Source: Ignavibacteriales bacterium | GTDB lineage: Bacteria; Bacteroidota; Ignavibacteria; Ignavibacteriales; Ignavibacteriaceae | Direction: 5' to 3' | Length of the DNA stretch: 64,000 nt | Assembly (NCBI GenBank): GCA_016709155.1 | Contig: JADJEI010000001.1 | Location: 744,001-808,000, forward strand | Shown here: positions 49,413 to 59,455 of the stretch, one piece after another | Layout: each line of letters opens with the position of its first letter | Position numbering within the stretch: the stretch's first letter is position 1 | Program-made: the position numbers and the translations under genes | Notes under the pieces: generated by a model | Seen by the model: only the letters and a program-made list of their open reading frames with translations | The model's database searches: none | What the model was told of the DNA's origin: nothing

Positions 49413-49595
49413 TTAATATATCCCTTTAAAGATTGTGTTAAGCAACATATCATTCACATAAGTAAATAAAGAAAGAATCAAAGACAGCGCAATAACTATT
49501 GTAGTTGACTCTTTTAATTCGTCCTTTGTGGGCCATGTTACTTTTTTCATTTCTTTCGAGACATCCTGAAAAAAGCCTAATATTTTATCTTTCAT
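49413..49595 (-). CDS. secE: Preprotein translocase subunit SecE
   Basis: 60 residues with the amphipathic KEMKKVTWPTKDELKEST and one membrane span (TIVIALSLILSLFTYVNDML). It clamps SecY. This is the short one-span form common outside the enterobacteria. Confidence 0.95.
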   Translation of the reverse strand: MKDKILGFFQDVSKEMKKVTWPTKDELKESTTIVIALSLILSLFTYVNDMLLNTIFKGIY

Positions 49596-49620
49596 AAAAA
49601 CCTATAATTTAATTACTGCG

Positions 49621-49693
<73 letters not shown>

Positions 49694-49700
49694 AGCAAGA

Positions 49701-49850
49701 TTACTTTGTTTCTTTATGTAATGTATGCTTCTTATCCCAACGACAATATTTTGTGAACTCCACCCGATTCGGGTGTAGCCTTTTATTTTTTGTAGCAGTA
49801 TAATTTCTTCTTTTGCAGACTGTACATTCAAGTGTTATAATTTCTCTCAT
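49701..49850 (-). CDS. rpmG: Ribosomal protein L33
   Basis: A 49-residue protein starting MREIITLECTVCKRRNY and ending KKHTLHKETK. Cys9 and Cys12 form one CxxC pair, Cys36 begins the second, but the fourth ligand position is Asp39 (CRWD), so the zinc site is incomplete. It lies between tRNA-Thr and tRNA-Trp. Confidence 0.93.
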   Translation of the reverse strand: MREIITLECTVCKRRNYTATKNKRLHPNRVEFTKYCRWDKKHTLHKETK

Positions 49851-49871
49851 ATATATACCTTATATTTTGTG

Positions 49872-49944
49872 AGCTGACGACCGGGATTGAACCGGTGACC
49901 TCATCCTTACCAAGGATGTGCTCTACCAACTGAGCTACGTCAGC
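49872..49944 (-). tRNA. tRNA-Thr (GGT)
   Basis: 73 bases; acceptor GCTGACG/CGTCAGC with discriminator T, anticodon arm CATCC-TTGGTAA-GGATG (anticodon GGT). Confidence 0.97.
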
Positions 49945-49952
49945 AGTAGGTG

Positions 49953-50026
49953 AGCGGGAGACGGGACTCGAACCCGCGACCAACAGCTTGGAAGGCTGTG
50001 ACTCTAGCCAACTGAGTTACTCCCGC
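49953..50026 (-). tRNA. tRNA-Gly (TCC)
   Basis: 74 bases; acceptor GCGGGAG/CTCCCGC with discriminator T, anticodon loop CTTCCAA-type with anticodon TCC, T arm with GGTTCGAGTCC. Eight bases before tRNA-Thr. Confidence 0.96.
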
Positions 50027-50135
50027 ATTTTTTTTAATTCTAAAACTAACAATCGCTTTTTAAAATCTTTCTATCTATTTAGATCATTAATTAAAAAGTA
50101 CGACGTTTCTTCAATTGCTATTACTTAAAAAGAAC

Positions 50136-50168
50136 AAAAAAATAGGGAAACCTAATCAACATTCCCTA
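50136..50168 (-). terminator. Terminator after tRNA-Tyr
   Basis: Minus strand TAGGGAA ... TTCCCTA, seven-base stem with a 12-base loop, then seven T. It lies between tRNA-Tyr and tRNA-Gly and would make tRNA-Tyr a separate or partly separate unit. Confidence 0.75.
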
Positions 50169-50176
50169 TATGAGCG

Positions 50177-50260
50177 TGGGCGGCGAGGGATTCGAACCCC
50201 CAAAGGCGCATGCCAACGGATTTACAGTCCGCCCCGGCTCTCCAACTCCGGCGTCCGCCC
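50177..50260 (-). tRNA. tRNA-Tyr (GTA)
   Basis: 84 bases with the long variable arm of class II tRNAs; acceptor GGGCGGA/GCCGCCC (last pair A-G mismatched), anticodon arm CGGAC-TGTAAAT-CCG (anticodon GTA), discriminator A. Confidence 0.96.
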
Positions 50261-50279
50261 TTTCAAAAAAAGAGCACGA

Positions 50280-50308
50280 AATATATTTTTAATTAATCAG
50301 AAATGCAA
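50280..50308 (-). promoter_or_regulatory. Probable promoter for tRNA-Tyr
   Basis: On the minus strand a -35 like TTGCAT is separated by exactly 17 bases from a -10 like TATATT, ending 20 bases before the tRNA 5' end. Spacing and position fit a sigma-70 promoter; no experimental support. Confidence 0.55.
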
Positions 50309-50339
50309 GTTTAAAATAATTTTTGATTTATCCAAATTT

Positions 50340-51878
50340 TTAGTGTTTCCATAATTCACGGTCTAAACTGCGATATTGTATTGCTTCACTAATATGCTGA
50401 GGTAAAATAGTTTCAGATTCGTCAAGATCGGCAATGGTTCGACTGACTTTTAATATTCTATCGTATGCCCTTGCGGAAAGACCTAATTTGGTCATTGCCA
50501 TCCGTAGTAATTCTGAACCAGCTTCATTGAGACGACAATATTCTCGCACTTCTTTACTGCCCATATCGCCATTGGTAAAAATATGTTTCGCACCTTCAAA
50601 TCTTTTTTGTTGGATTTGACGTGCCTTAATTACTCTCATTCTAATATTCTCTGACTTTTCTGAAGAAGAGACCATCGAAAGGTCCTTATATTTTACTGCC
50701 GGCACTTCAATGTGTATATCTATTCTATCGAGCAATGGTCCGGAAATTTTTGCCATGTAGCTTTGAATTTGAGGTGGTGCACAAGTACATTCTTTAGCCG
50801 GATCTGTGTAGAAGCCGCAGGGACAAGGATTCATTGCTGCAGCCAGCATAAAATTCGCAGGGAACTCTAAAGACATTTTTGAACGACTGACTGTAACTTT
50901 TGCATCTTCTAAGGGCTGTCTTAAAACCTCCAATACATTTTTTTTGAATTCAGGAAGTTCATCAAGGAATAGCACTCCGTAATGAGCAAATGATACCTCT
51001 CCAGGACGGGGGAACGAACCTCCGCCAACCAATGCTGCATCGGAAACAGTATGGTGGGGGTTACGAAACGGTCGTTCAGTTATGAGGGCTCTATCTTTGC
51101 CAAGTAAACCAGCCACTGAATGAATTTTGGTCGTTTCTAAAGCTTCTTCAAAACTCATTGGCGGTAAAATTGAAGGCAGTCTTTTTGCAAGCATGGTTTT
51201 TCCAGATCCAGGCGGACCAATCATAATAATATTATGAGCCCCGGCAGCGGCTACTTCTAATGCACGTTTTACATTTTCTTGCCCTTTTACATCTGAAAAA
51301 TCAAGTAAGTATCTGTTGATCTGTGAAAATAATTCTTCTTTATTGGTTACTACTGCTTCTTTAACTAAATCTCCATTAAGAAATGCAATTACATCGGTAA
51401 GACTTTCAAAACCGAACACATCTATTCCATCAACGATTGATGCTTCACCAGCGGATTCTTGAGGCAGAAGAATTCTTTTCATATTTTTTTTCTTTGCTTC
51501 CACAGCAATCGGCAAAGCTCCTTTTATTGCTCTTAGCTGACCATCGAGTGAAAGTTCACCGAGAATTACTGTATCAGACAGCAGCTCGCTTGAAACAATT
51601 TCAGTGGCAGCAAGTAAACCGATTGCAATTGGTAAATCAAATGAACTCCCCTCCTTCTTTATATCTGCCGGCGCAAGATTGACGGTTATTTTTCTAATCT
51701 GAAATTCGATACCACTGTTCCTTATAGCTGCGGTTACTCTTTCCCTACTTTCTTTCACGGCATTATCAGGTAAACCAACAATTATAAACGATGGTATTTG
51801 CTTTTCAACATTAGTTTCAACTTCGATAAGGTAGGCATCAATTCCGTAAGTCGAACTCGAATAAACTTTTGATAACAT
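50340..51878 (-). CDS. comM: YifB/ComM family Mg-chelatase-like ATPase
   Basis: 512 residues. An N-terminal ChlI/Lon-protease-like domain (SFIIVGLPDNAVKESRERV), an AAA+ core with Walker A GPPGSGKTM and Walker B LFLDELPEF, a cysteine-rich loop (NPCPCGFYTDPAKECTC), and the Mg_chelatase C-terminal domain (RAYDRILKVSRTIADL). ComM is a helicase that drives branch migration in natural transformation. It lies just upstream of the tRNA-Tyr promoter on the same strand. Confidence 0.93.
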   Translation of the reverse strand: MLSKVYSSSTYGIDAYLIEVETNVEKQIPSFIIVGLPDNAVKESRERVTAAIRNSGIEFQIRKITVNLAPADIKKEGSSFDLPIAIGLLAATEIVSSELLSDTVILGELSLDGQLRAIKGALPIAVEAKKKNMKRILLPQESAGEASIVDGIDVFGFESLTDVIAFLNGDLVKEAVVTNKEELFSQINRYLLDFSDVKGQENVKRALEVAAAGAHNIIMIGPPGSGKTMLAKRLPSILPPMSFEEALETTKIHSVAGLLGKDRALITERPFRNPHHTVSDAALVGGGSFPRPGEVSFAHYGVLFLDELPEFKKNVLEVLRQPLEDAKVTVSRSKMSLEFPANFMLAAAMNPCPCGFYTDPAKECTCAPPQIQSYMAKISGPLLDRIDIHIEVPAVKYKDLSMVSSSEKSENIRMRVIKARQIQQKRFEGAKHIFTNGDMGSKEVREYCRLNEAGSELLRMAMTKLGLSARAYDRILKVSRTIADLDESETILPQHISEAIQYRSLDRELWKH

Positions 51879-51895
51879 ATTATTTCCCCATCAAT

Positions 51896-53566
51896 TTATT
51901 TTGCTAATAACATTTTTTTTACCTGAACAGAGACAGGAGTTGAAACTTTATACAGGTAAATTCCCGATGATAACACAGATGCATCAAAATCAAATTTATG
52001 ATTTCCTTTTACAAGAAATCCATTGAATATTGTTTGAATCAATTTCCCTTCAAGATTATATACGGTAATGCTCAACATCCGTATCTATAAATAAATCAAA
52101 TTCAATGCTGGTTTTAGGATTAAATGGATTGGGATAATTCTGAATCAAGTTAAATGATGCATTATAACCCTGTCCAACTTTTAATTGATTTGAAATAAAT
52201 ATTGCCCCATCCTTTTTTACAGTTTTAATTCGATAGTAGGTGATTTCAGAAATGAGTTCCTGCTCATCAATAAATGAGTAAATTTTATCGGATTCATTAT
52301 CTGTATCAACAGAATAAATTTCCGTAAAGGTAGAGCCAGAAACGGATTTTTCAAGAATATATTTATTCGCAGTTTTATAATCCCCCCCATGCCATTGGAT
52401 TTCATTATAATGTGAAAAATATTTACCTTCACTTCCGGGGATAACGGATATAACGGTGCATCTGAAAATACATATTTCACATTCTCTTCTTTGGTTATCA
52501 AGCTTTGATTTACAACTGAGTTTGCCTGCAGTTCGTCAAAATCAAGATGCAATAGAACATTAGAGCTATCAGTAAGAAATTCCTTAGTGGAAGAATAGGT
52601 AAAGACATCTTTTATTTGTTTTTTCCGGTAATCTATTAATCTAAGTTGTTCGATTTGAATTGGCTTATCAGGATTTGTGCAGTAAAAATCTAATTGTGCT
52701 GTTTCAGAAATAAAGTCAAACGAAAGATTTAGCTTTGCGAACAATATCGAATTGCAGTACAGGTATATTTTTTTTTCTTCGAATGAAAAATGAATGGTTA
52801 GATAATTCCACGATTGAGTTGAGACAAAGAAAGCATCGAAAATATCTATACTCTGATTTGGAGTATGCACCTCAAGAATTTGATATTGATTCACTCCAAG
52901 TTCAAATTGAGTTTTGCCGGAAATTCTATCTGAAAGTTTCAGAAAATTACTATTTGGCTCTTGATTCTTAAACCAGAATTGAACCAAAACATTTTTGAGC
53001 GAGTCTTTTCTTAAATCAATAAAAAGCTTTGAGTTTGATTTAAGTTCTAAACAGTTGATAGCTAAATTTTGTGGTTTGTAAAAGCTGATTTTAACAGAAG
53101 CTTCATTTCCTTTTTCGGAATTATCATCGGACTTAAATAAGAATCCAAGTAAAACGTTATCCTTATAAAACGCAGCTTCAAATTTTATTTGAGCCTCGGT
53201 TACACTTTCCGCTCTGAACTTAAAAAGAATTTGAAAAAACTCTGAACTTAAAAATATCGAATCATTAAAGTTTATTTTAATTACAGACGAAATTAAATCT
53301 GTCCCACTATTTAGAATTGTAAATGGGATTTTCTGATCCACATTTTCGCTTCTAAGTTCGACTGAATTAAGAGTTGTTTTAGCATCGCAGAAGCTTGTGA
53401 TAACTAATCTATTAGCTTCAGGAAAAATTTTAGATGTAATTAGAGATATGTCGAAAGGACTATTTACCGGAATGTATTTGCTGTACTTTAGACTATAGTT
53501 TTCATCCGAAGGAAAAATATTGATTGATACAACAATGATTAAAAAAGCAATAATACTTTTAGGCAT
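51896..53566 (-). CDS. Type IX-sorted LamG-like secreted protein, two compensating frame breaks
   Basis: Signal peptide MPKSIIAFLIIVVSINIFPS. Residues about 190-320 look like a LamG/concanavalin-type sandwich (VLVQFWFKNQEP; WNYLTIHFSFEEKKIYLYCN). The frame is lost at GGGG 52437-52440 and recovered by an extra base at 52071-52073; between them the shifted frame reads HYNEIQWHGGDYKTANKYIL, a fibronectin-like segment, and QNYPNPFNPKTSIEFDL, the sorting-domain signature. The original frame returns for ITVYNLEGKLIQTIF and the final VKKMLLAK. Net length is 556 residues. Either sequencing errors or early decay; the intact sequence on all sides favours errors. It also has a G7 run at 52382-52388. Confidence 0.75.
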
Positions 53567-53604
53567 AAGCCAACAGCTTAATTGAATTTAAAAATAGTTT
53601 TTAA

Positions 53605-54099
53605 TTATTTATAACTGCGAAGAAAATTAATTCTATCCTGAAGATTTGCTACTGGGACTAATAATTTATCCTTACCGAAAATCGCATCATTTCGATTTGT
53701 GAATGCAAGTTCATAATCTTTACTCATTACAATTGCCTCTTCAGGACAGACTTCTTCGCAAAAGCCGCAAAATATGCATCTGAGCATATTTATTTCAAAC
53801 TTAACCGGATATCTTTCTTTCTCAAATTCAGTTTCAGAAGCTTGAACTTCGATGGCAAGGGAAGGGCAAACCCTGGAACACAAACCGCAGGCTACACATC
53901 TTTCCTGCCCTGTATTTTCCTGCACAAGCACCGGTCTTCCGCGGTAAGAGGCAGGGGGAGCAAATTTTACTTCGGGATATTCCATTGTGTATTTTGGTTT
54001 GAACATCGTTTTCAAAGTCAATGCTAATCCTTTGATTATCTCCCTGAGATATGTTTTTTCCCACAGGTTTAAATCTTTTTTTCTTTTTCTAATTGCCAT
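53605..54099 (-). CDS. nuoI: NADH-quinone oxidoreductase subunit I
   Basis: 164 residues with two 4Fe-4S motifs (CVACGLCSRVCP near residue 65, CIFCGFCEEVCP near 108) carrying clusters N6a and N6b. It passes electrons from the peripheral arm to quinone. The genes run nuoG-nuoH-nuoI here. Confidence 0.94.
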   Translation of the reverse strand: MAIRKRKKDLNLWEKTYLREIIKGLALTLKTMFKPKYTMEYPEVKFAPPASYRGRPVLVQENTGQERCVACGLCSRVCPSLAIEVQASETEFEKERYPVKFEINMLRCIFCGFCEEVCPEEAIVMSKDYELAFTNRNDAIFGKDKLLVPVANLQDRINFLRSYK

Positions 54100-54133
54100 T
54101 ATAATTCCATTAAAAAAATCTTCAATTTTATTA

Positions 54134-55165
54134 TTAGATATTAAATACCATTATTAATACTGCAACCCAAAGTAAATTGATGAGCGAGAGAGGAAACATC
54201 ACTTTCCATCCAATATCCATAAGTTGATCATATCGAAAACGCGGAATGCTCCATCTAACCCAGATGAAAAAGAAAAGCAATGCGCCCATCTTTACAAAGA
54301 ATCCCAAAATCTGTAAAGTAATCACAACTCCAGCAGGTAATCCGAAACTTTCAATGTAAGGAATCTGCCACCCCCCAAGATACAAAGTAATTATCATTGC
54401 ACTTGCAATAATCATATTCGCATATTCAGCAAGAAAAAAACCGGCAAATTTCATGCTGCTATACTCAGTATGAAACCCACCGACAAGTTCAGGTTCGGCT
54501 TCTGGTAAATCGAATGGAAGTCTGTTTGTTTCAGCAAATGCCGAAACAACAAATGTAACAAACCCAATTGGCTGAATAATTGCATTCCACATCCAACCTG
54601 ACTGCATCGCGACTATATCAATCGGTCTCAATGATCCGGCTAATAATAAAACTCCGGCAACTGAAAATCCCATTGATATTTCATAAGAAATCATTTGTGC
54701 CGAGCTTCTTATCCCTCCAAGAAGGGAATACTTACTGCCTGAAGACCAGCCAGCAAAAGTGATTGCATACACGCCAAGTGAGGTTAGAGCGAGTACGTAT
54801 AAAATTCCAATATTTATGTCGGCAACTACAAGCGAAACATTCTGACCAAAGATCGAAATATTCGGACCGATTGGAATTACAGCGTAAGTAGTAAAAGCCA
54901 CGAACAACGCAATGATGGGAGCGAGAGTATGTAATGTTTTATTTGCACTTGTTGGAACTATATCTTCCTTCAACAGAAGTTTAAATACATCAGCAAACGG
55001 CTGAAGAACGCCTTCCCAACCAACTCTGTTTGGTCCAAGTCTGTTCTGTGCCCAGGCGCTTACTCTCCTTTCAAAATATACCAAATAGGAAACCGTTAGC
55101 ATTGTAATAGTAAAAATGATTAATATTTTAGCCAGAGTTATTCCAATTATTAAAAGTATGTTCAT
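54134..55165 (-). CDS. nuoH: NADH-quinone oxidoreductase subunit H
   Basis: 343 residues, about eight membrane spans: FERRVSAWAQNRLGPNRVG and the quinone-site region ETNRLPFDLPEAEPELVGG. It links the peripheral arm to the proton-pumping membrane arm. It starts 3 bp after the nuoG stop codon. Confidence 0.95.
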   Translation of the reverse strand: MNILLIIGITLAKILIIFTITMLTVSYLVYFERRVSAWAQNRLGPNRVGWEGVLQPFADVFKLLLKEDIVPTSANKTLHTLAPIIALFVAFTTYAVIPIGPNISIFGQNVSLVVADINIGILYVLALTSLGVYAITFAGWSSGSKYSLLGGIRSSAQMISYEISMGFSVAGVLLLAGSLRPIDIVAMQSGWMWNAIIQPIGFVTFVVSAFAETNRLPFDLPEAEPELVGGFHTEYSSMKFAGFFLAEYANMIIASAMIITLYLGGWQIPYIESFGLPAGVVITLQILGFFVKMGALLFFFIWVRWSIPRFRYDQLMDIGWKVMFPLSLINLLWVAVLIMVFNI

Positions 55166-55168
55166 TAA

Positions 55169-56862
55169 TTACTCCGCCTGTGCAATTTTATTTTTCTGTT
55201 TAATATCCACTTTCAATTGAACTCCAAAATCACCGAATGAATCATAATCCATGCCATTGAATGCAGGAATGATATTAGCCATCTCCCGAAAAATATCTTC
55301 AGCCAAATTGTATTTAATTTTACTGCCAAGAATAGCAGATAAGCCAAGTAGAATTTTCCATGTTGGGCGAGCGTCATATTTTAAATTTTTATTCCATCTA
55401 TCGAATTGTGTACCGAATTTATCTAACCTGCTTAATTCCAATCCATCTAGTGAACGGTCTGATTCAACTGTTGTAACTGCAGGTTTTATTCTTTGCACCC
55501 ATCCTTCAAAATTAATGATGGTGCCATTTTTCTCAGCAAATGTTGAAGCCGGAAATACTATATCTGCAAGTCCAGTTGTTCTATTAAAATTTGAGGAATT
55601 AACAACAAATAAATCAAGTTTGGCTAAAATATTTTCAAGGGATGAATCGGCAGATACCAAATCATCTTCGATTAAATAAAGGGCTTTAATCCTTCCTTCA
55701 TTAATACCATTGATGATGCCTTCAAAATCCAACCCCTGTTTTGATGGTGCGATTCCGGTTAGTTCAGCCCCAATTGAATTGGGAGTGATGTCGCTTTGTC
55801 TCAAAACATCATCACCAAAGGCGGGGTTGATGTGACGAAGAAAATCAAGGTGCATAGTGCCTAAAACACTTTTAGCAAATTTTGAAATAATAAAACTGTC
55901 TTCACTTGTAACATAGGGCGAACCGATTACTGCAATTTCATTTTTAGAAAAAGCTTTTAATCTCGAAGCGCATTGAGCAAAAGCTTCATCCCAGCCAACT
56001 TTTGTAAAAACCCCTTCCCTTCTCAAATGAGGTCCATCAATTCTACTCTCAGAGTTCACATATTTAAATGTGTTTAGTCTTCCGTGGTCACACATCCAAA
56101 AACTGTTAACGTTTTCATTTTGACGCGGGGTTAATCGAAGAATCTGATTGTTCCGTACCCAAATTTCTATGTTGCAGCCGCGTGCACACCCTTGACAAAT
56201 AGATTTGTTAGAAGACATATCCCAAACTCTTGATTTAAATCGAAAGTCACGGTTTGTTAAGGCACCCACCGGACAAATATCCACGACATTCATCGCATAG
56301 GGATTATCCAGTTCTTCACCAGGGTAGGTGGTAATTGTCACCCGATCACCTCTTTGTACAAAAGTAAGTTCGGCATCCTTTGCAATTTCATCGCAAAATC
56401 TGATACATCGCGAACATGATATACATCTTTCGCCGTCGAACATAACATTTGGACCAAGAGGCACGCGTTTATATTTATGATTTTTTTCTTCGAGAAATCT
56501 ACTTTCGCCAACTGAGTGCTGATAAGCATAGTCCTGAAGTTTACACTCCCCTGCCTCATCACAAATGGGACAATCCAATGGATGATTAATTAGGAAGAAT
56601 TCCATTACAGCATTACGTGCGTGAATTGCTTTTCATTTTGTGAATGAATGATCATACCATCGGAAGCTAATGTAGAACAAGCTATAGCGAGCTTTGGCAT
56701 TTTTTCAATATCAACTAAACACATTCGACAGTTGCCTGACACGCTTAATTTAGGATGCCAGCAAAAATGTGGAATGTCTATTCCATTATCAGCCGCAGCT
56801 TCAATTACAGTTTGACCAGGTTTAAATTCTATTTCTTTTCCATCAATAATAATTTTTGGCAT
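55169..56862 (-). CDS. nuoG: NADH-quinone oxidoreductase subunit G, one frame break
   Basis: The N-terminal 76 residues hold the 2Fe-2S ferredoxin domain (Cys34, Cys45, Cys48, Cys62). The frame is lost in a T4 run at 56630-56633 (AAAA on the coding strand); one added A reads EKAIHARNAVMEFF and joins the second part. That part has the HPLDCPICDEAGEC motif, CISCSRCIRFC, MNVVDICPVG and CQGCARGCNIE, then a shortened molybdopterin-like domain. Repaired length is about 564 residues, much shorter than E. coli NuoG but normal for short NuoG forms. A sequencing error is likely. Confidence 0.9.
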
Positions 56863-56880
56863 TTTAATTCTCTTTACTCT

Positions 56881-58128
56881 TTATGCTGCATTTTTAGCTT
56901 TATTATTTGAACGAACAAATATTCTGGAATAGTCATCTTTATTTAATATCCAATCTGATATTGAAATTAAATCTTCAGAAGTCACTGATTTTATTCTCTC
57001 AATTTGTTCTTCGATTGTAATTATTTTATTAAAATATAATATTGAATTTGCCAGACGCATCATGCGGTTGTTTGTGCTTTCCAAACCAAGTATAATGCTT
57101 CCGATTAAATATTCTTTTGTGCGATTCAATTCCTTATCGTTAATTTTATTTTCTCTAAGCTTTTGAAATTCTTTAAAGATAATGGATTGAACCTTTTCTG
57201 ATTGCTTATCATTTGTTGAAAAATAAACTCCGAATACCGAAATATCCTGATAAGAATTTAGAAAGGAATTTATCTGATAGGTAATTCCAAGTTTTTCTCG
57301 AACTGCCTGGAACAATCTCGAACTGCTGCTTTCACCTAATAGGCTTGACAGCAGTTGATATTTTACTCTTCCTGAATCGTTATAGCCAGGAATTCTTTTC
57401 CCAAGAATTGAATGTACCTGGTTAATATCTTTATCAATTGTAACTTCTTTTGGATATGATCTTTCTAAAAATTTATGATGTCTTTTATTAGTGCCGGCTG
57501 ATTTTCTAAAATATTTTTCAACGAGTTTAATTATCTGCTCATGTTTCAAATCACCGGAAGCTGAAATTAAAAGGTTATCACTCCCGTAGTGAGATGAATG
57601 AAATTTCATCAAGCTGGGATTATTAATATTTAGTATATTTTTTTCGGTTCCAATAATCGGGTAACTTAGTGTGTTGCCCTTAAACAGGACTTCTTCAATT
57701 TTATCGAAAATAAGTTCTTCGGGATTATCATTAATATCATTCAATTCATCAATGATAACTCCAGCTTCTTTTTTAATATGTGAATCTTTTAAGAGCGGGT
57801 TTTGAACCATGTCGGAAAGTATTGCAAAAGTTTTTTCCAAATTTTCACCAAGCCCTCTGCCATAGATACAAGTGTGTTCTTTAGAAGTAAATGCATTCAG
57901 ATATCCGCCGCAGGATTCAATATCTTCAGAGATTTTTCTGGCGCTTCTTTTCGTTGTACCTTTAAAAAGCATGTGCTCAAGAAAATGTGAAATACCATTT
58001 ATCTTTTCGTTTTCATCACGAGTACCAACTTTGTACCAAAAACCTAATGAAAAAGATTTCAAATATGGTATAGTTTCGGTTACAACCTGAATTCCGTTTG
58101 ATAATTCTGAGAAGTTATAATTGTTCAA
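56881..58128 (-). CDS. M16 family zinc metallopeptidase
   Basis: 415 residues. The inverted zinc motif HxxEH is His48-Phe-Leu-Glu51-His52 (SHFLEHMLFKGT), with the third ligand Glu in VIIDELND near residue 128; the C-terminal half carries the R/Y region (ESSSSRLFQAVREKLGITYQ). Such enzymes degrade peptides in the cytoplasm or periplasm; related to mitochondrial processing peptidase. No signal peptide is seen. Confidence 0.92.
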   Translation of the reverse strand: MNNYNFSELSNGIQVVTETIPYLKSFSLGFWYKVGTRDENEKINGISHFLEHMLFKGTTKRSARKISEDIESCGGYLNAFTSKEHTCIYGRGLGENLEKTFAILSDMVQNPLLKDSHIKKEAGVIIDELNDINDNPEELIFDKIEEVLFKGNTLSYPIIGTEKNILNINNPSLMKFHSSHYGSDNLLISASGDLKHEQIIKLVEKYFRKSAGTNKRHHKFLERSYPKEVTIDKDINQVHSILGKRIPGYNDSGRVKYQLLSSLLGESSSSRLFQAVREKLGITYQINSFLNSYQDISVFGVYFSTNDKQSEKVQSIIFKEFQKLRENKINDKELNRTKEYLIGSIILGLESTNNRMMRLANSILYFNKIITIEEQIERIKSVTSEDLISISDWILNKDDYSRIFVRSNNKAKNAA

Positions 58129-58188
58129 ATTATTTTTGTCAAATATTCATTATTACGATTTCAAATATAGAGAATGAGGTTTAGCCAA

Positions 58189-58350
58189 TCAAGAAAGGAA
58201 AAAAAGGAAAATCATTGGTACACTGATCATTAAGACTATTTATGATCATAACTGATCTTAGTAAATCATAAAAATCAGCGTACCATTTTTAAAAATTATA
58301 CTTCCACCAAATCAGCAAATTTTTTCTGATACTTAACAAAAAATTCACCA
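58189..58350 (-). repeat. Direct repeat: aminotransferase 3' end plus flank, shortest copy
   Basis: About 162 bp that match 59462-59632 closely. It contains the last codons of an aminotransferase (GEFFVKYQKKFADLVEV, then TAA) and the palindrome at 58217-58284. Matching stops sharply at 58350, ten bases before the stop codon of the RhuM gene. It is probably the remnant of the original gene end. Confidence 0.8.
58217..58284. repeat. 68-bp element with inverted ends GGTACACTGAT/ATCAGCGTACC
   Basis: Eleven-base inverted ends with one mismatch around an interior rich in TGATC motifs. A second copy is at 59496-59561. It may be a bidirectional terminator or a REP/MITE-like element. Confidence 0.65.
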
Positions 58351-58360
58351 CTTAAATAAA

Positions 58361-59389
58361 TCACTTTTTCTTTTCCTTATCCGAAATCTTTTTTACTTCT
58401 CTTTCAAAATCACTTTCAAAAGTTTTATCCTGAAGTACTCTGAACTTTTCATACTCCTCTTCAACCAATTTTATCGCAACCGCGTGTTTAACCTTACCGC
58501 CATCTTTCAAAATATAGTATTCATTAAATTGTAAGAAGGCATCAAGTTTAGAAATCCAATCTTTCATTTTCATAGGAATTTGTCTTGCCGCCTGGTTTTC
58601 GGCGTAATCCAGATACATTGTTACAACCCGTTCTAATTCTTTTATTTCTTTTTCAATCAAATAGTTTTTAGCTACAACTACATCCGACTTTAGAATTTTG
58701 CTTTTGGGTGAATTCTTCCAAGTCTGTAAACCCATATTTGGTTTCGTTGAATCGGCACGTTCAGCAATAATTTGAGAGGCTGTCTTTCCGGTAGTAGCCC
58801 AATGCAATTTATTTTGAACTACTTTAAAAAAAGTTCTGGTCATTTCGGTTTCTTTTTCATAGTCAATGCTGCACTGTTCATAAATATCTGTAATCTTTAA
58901 ATAAAACCTTCTTTCACTGGCACGAATCTCACGAATACGTTCAAGCAGTTCATCAAAATAGTCTTTGCCAAATCGCTTGCCTTGCTTTAGTCGTTCATCA
59001 TCCAGTACAAAACCTTTGATGATAAACTCTCTTAAAGTTTTTGTTGCCCAAATTCGGAATTGAGTTGCCTGATAGCTGTTTACGCGATAACCGACTGCAA
59101 TTATTGCATCGAGGTTATAGAAATCAACTTCACGCGAAACTTCACGAACTCCTTCTATTTGAACTACTCGAATTTTTCGAGTAGTTGCCTCAAGATGTAA
59201 TTCACCACTCTGATAAATTTCCTTTAAATGGTAAGTGATTGTATTGCTTTCAACTCCAAACAATTCAGCCATTTTCTTTTGGCTTAGCCAAAAAGTTTCT
59301 TCCTGAAAAAACACCTCTACTCTCACATCACCCTTTGGCGATGAGTAAAATATTATATCGTTTGATTGAGGAGTGATACTTTTGTTCAT
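58361..59389 (-). CDS. RhuM family protein (phage-antirepressor-like)
   Basis: 342 residues. Recognisable RhuM features: TFWLSQKKMAELFGVESNTI, a helix-turn-helix near residue 40, DFYNLDAIIAVGYRVNSYQA, FRIWATKTLREFIIKGFVLD, and later RRFYLKITDIYEQCSIDY. The name comes from a Salmonella pathogenicity-island gene; the molecular function is not established, but the N-terminal part resembles phage antirepressors of the KilA-N/Bro kind. It has no phage or toxin partner nearby and is flanked by two copies of the aminotransferase 3' end, which suggests it arrived by insertion. Confidence 0.85.
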   Translation of the reverse strand: MNKSITPQSNDIIFYSSPKGDVRVEVFFQEETFWLSQKKMAELFGVESNTITYHLKEIYQSGELHLEATTRKIRVVQIEGVREVSREVDFYNLDAIIAVGYRVNSYQATQFRIWATKTLREFIIKGFVLDDERLKQGKRFGKDYFDELLERIREIRASERRFYLKITDIYEQCSIDYEKETEMTRTFFKVVQNKLHWATTGKTASQIIAERADSTKPNMGLQTWKNSPKSKILKSDVVVAKNYLIEKEIKELERVVTMYLDYAENQAARQIPMKMKDWISKLDAFLQFNEYYILKDGGKVKHAVAIKLVEEEYEKFRVLQDKTFESDFEREVKKISDKEKKK

Positions 59390-59455
59390 TAGTGAGTTAT
59401 ATTTGTTTTTTTTGATTAACAGATGAATTGCTATTCAAAATATAAATAAAGACGA

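Noticed and set aside
56605..56862. A stand-alone 2Fe-2S ferredoxin
   Set aside because: Its end reads out of frame; with one base added in the T4 run it is the N-terminal domain of NuoG.
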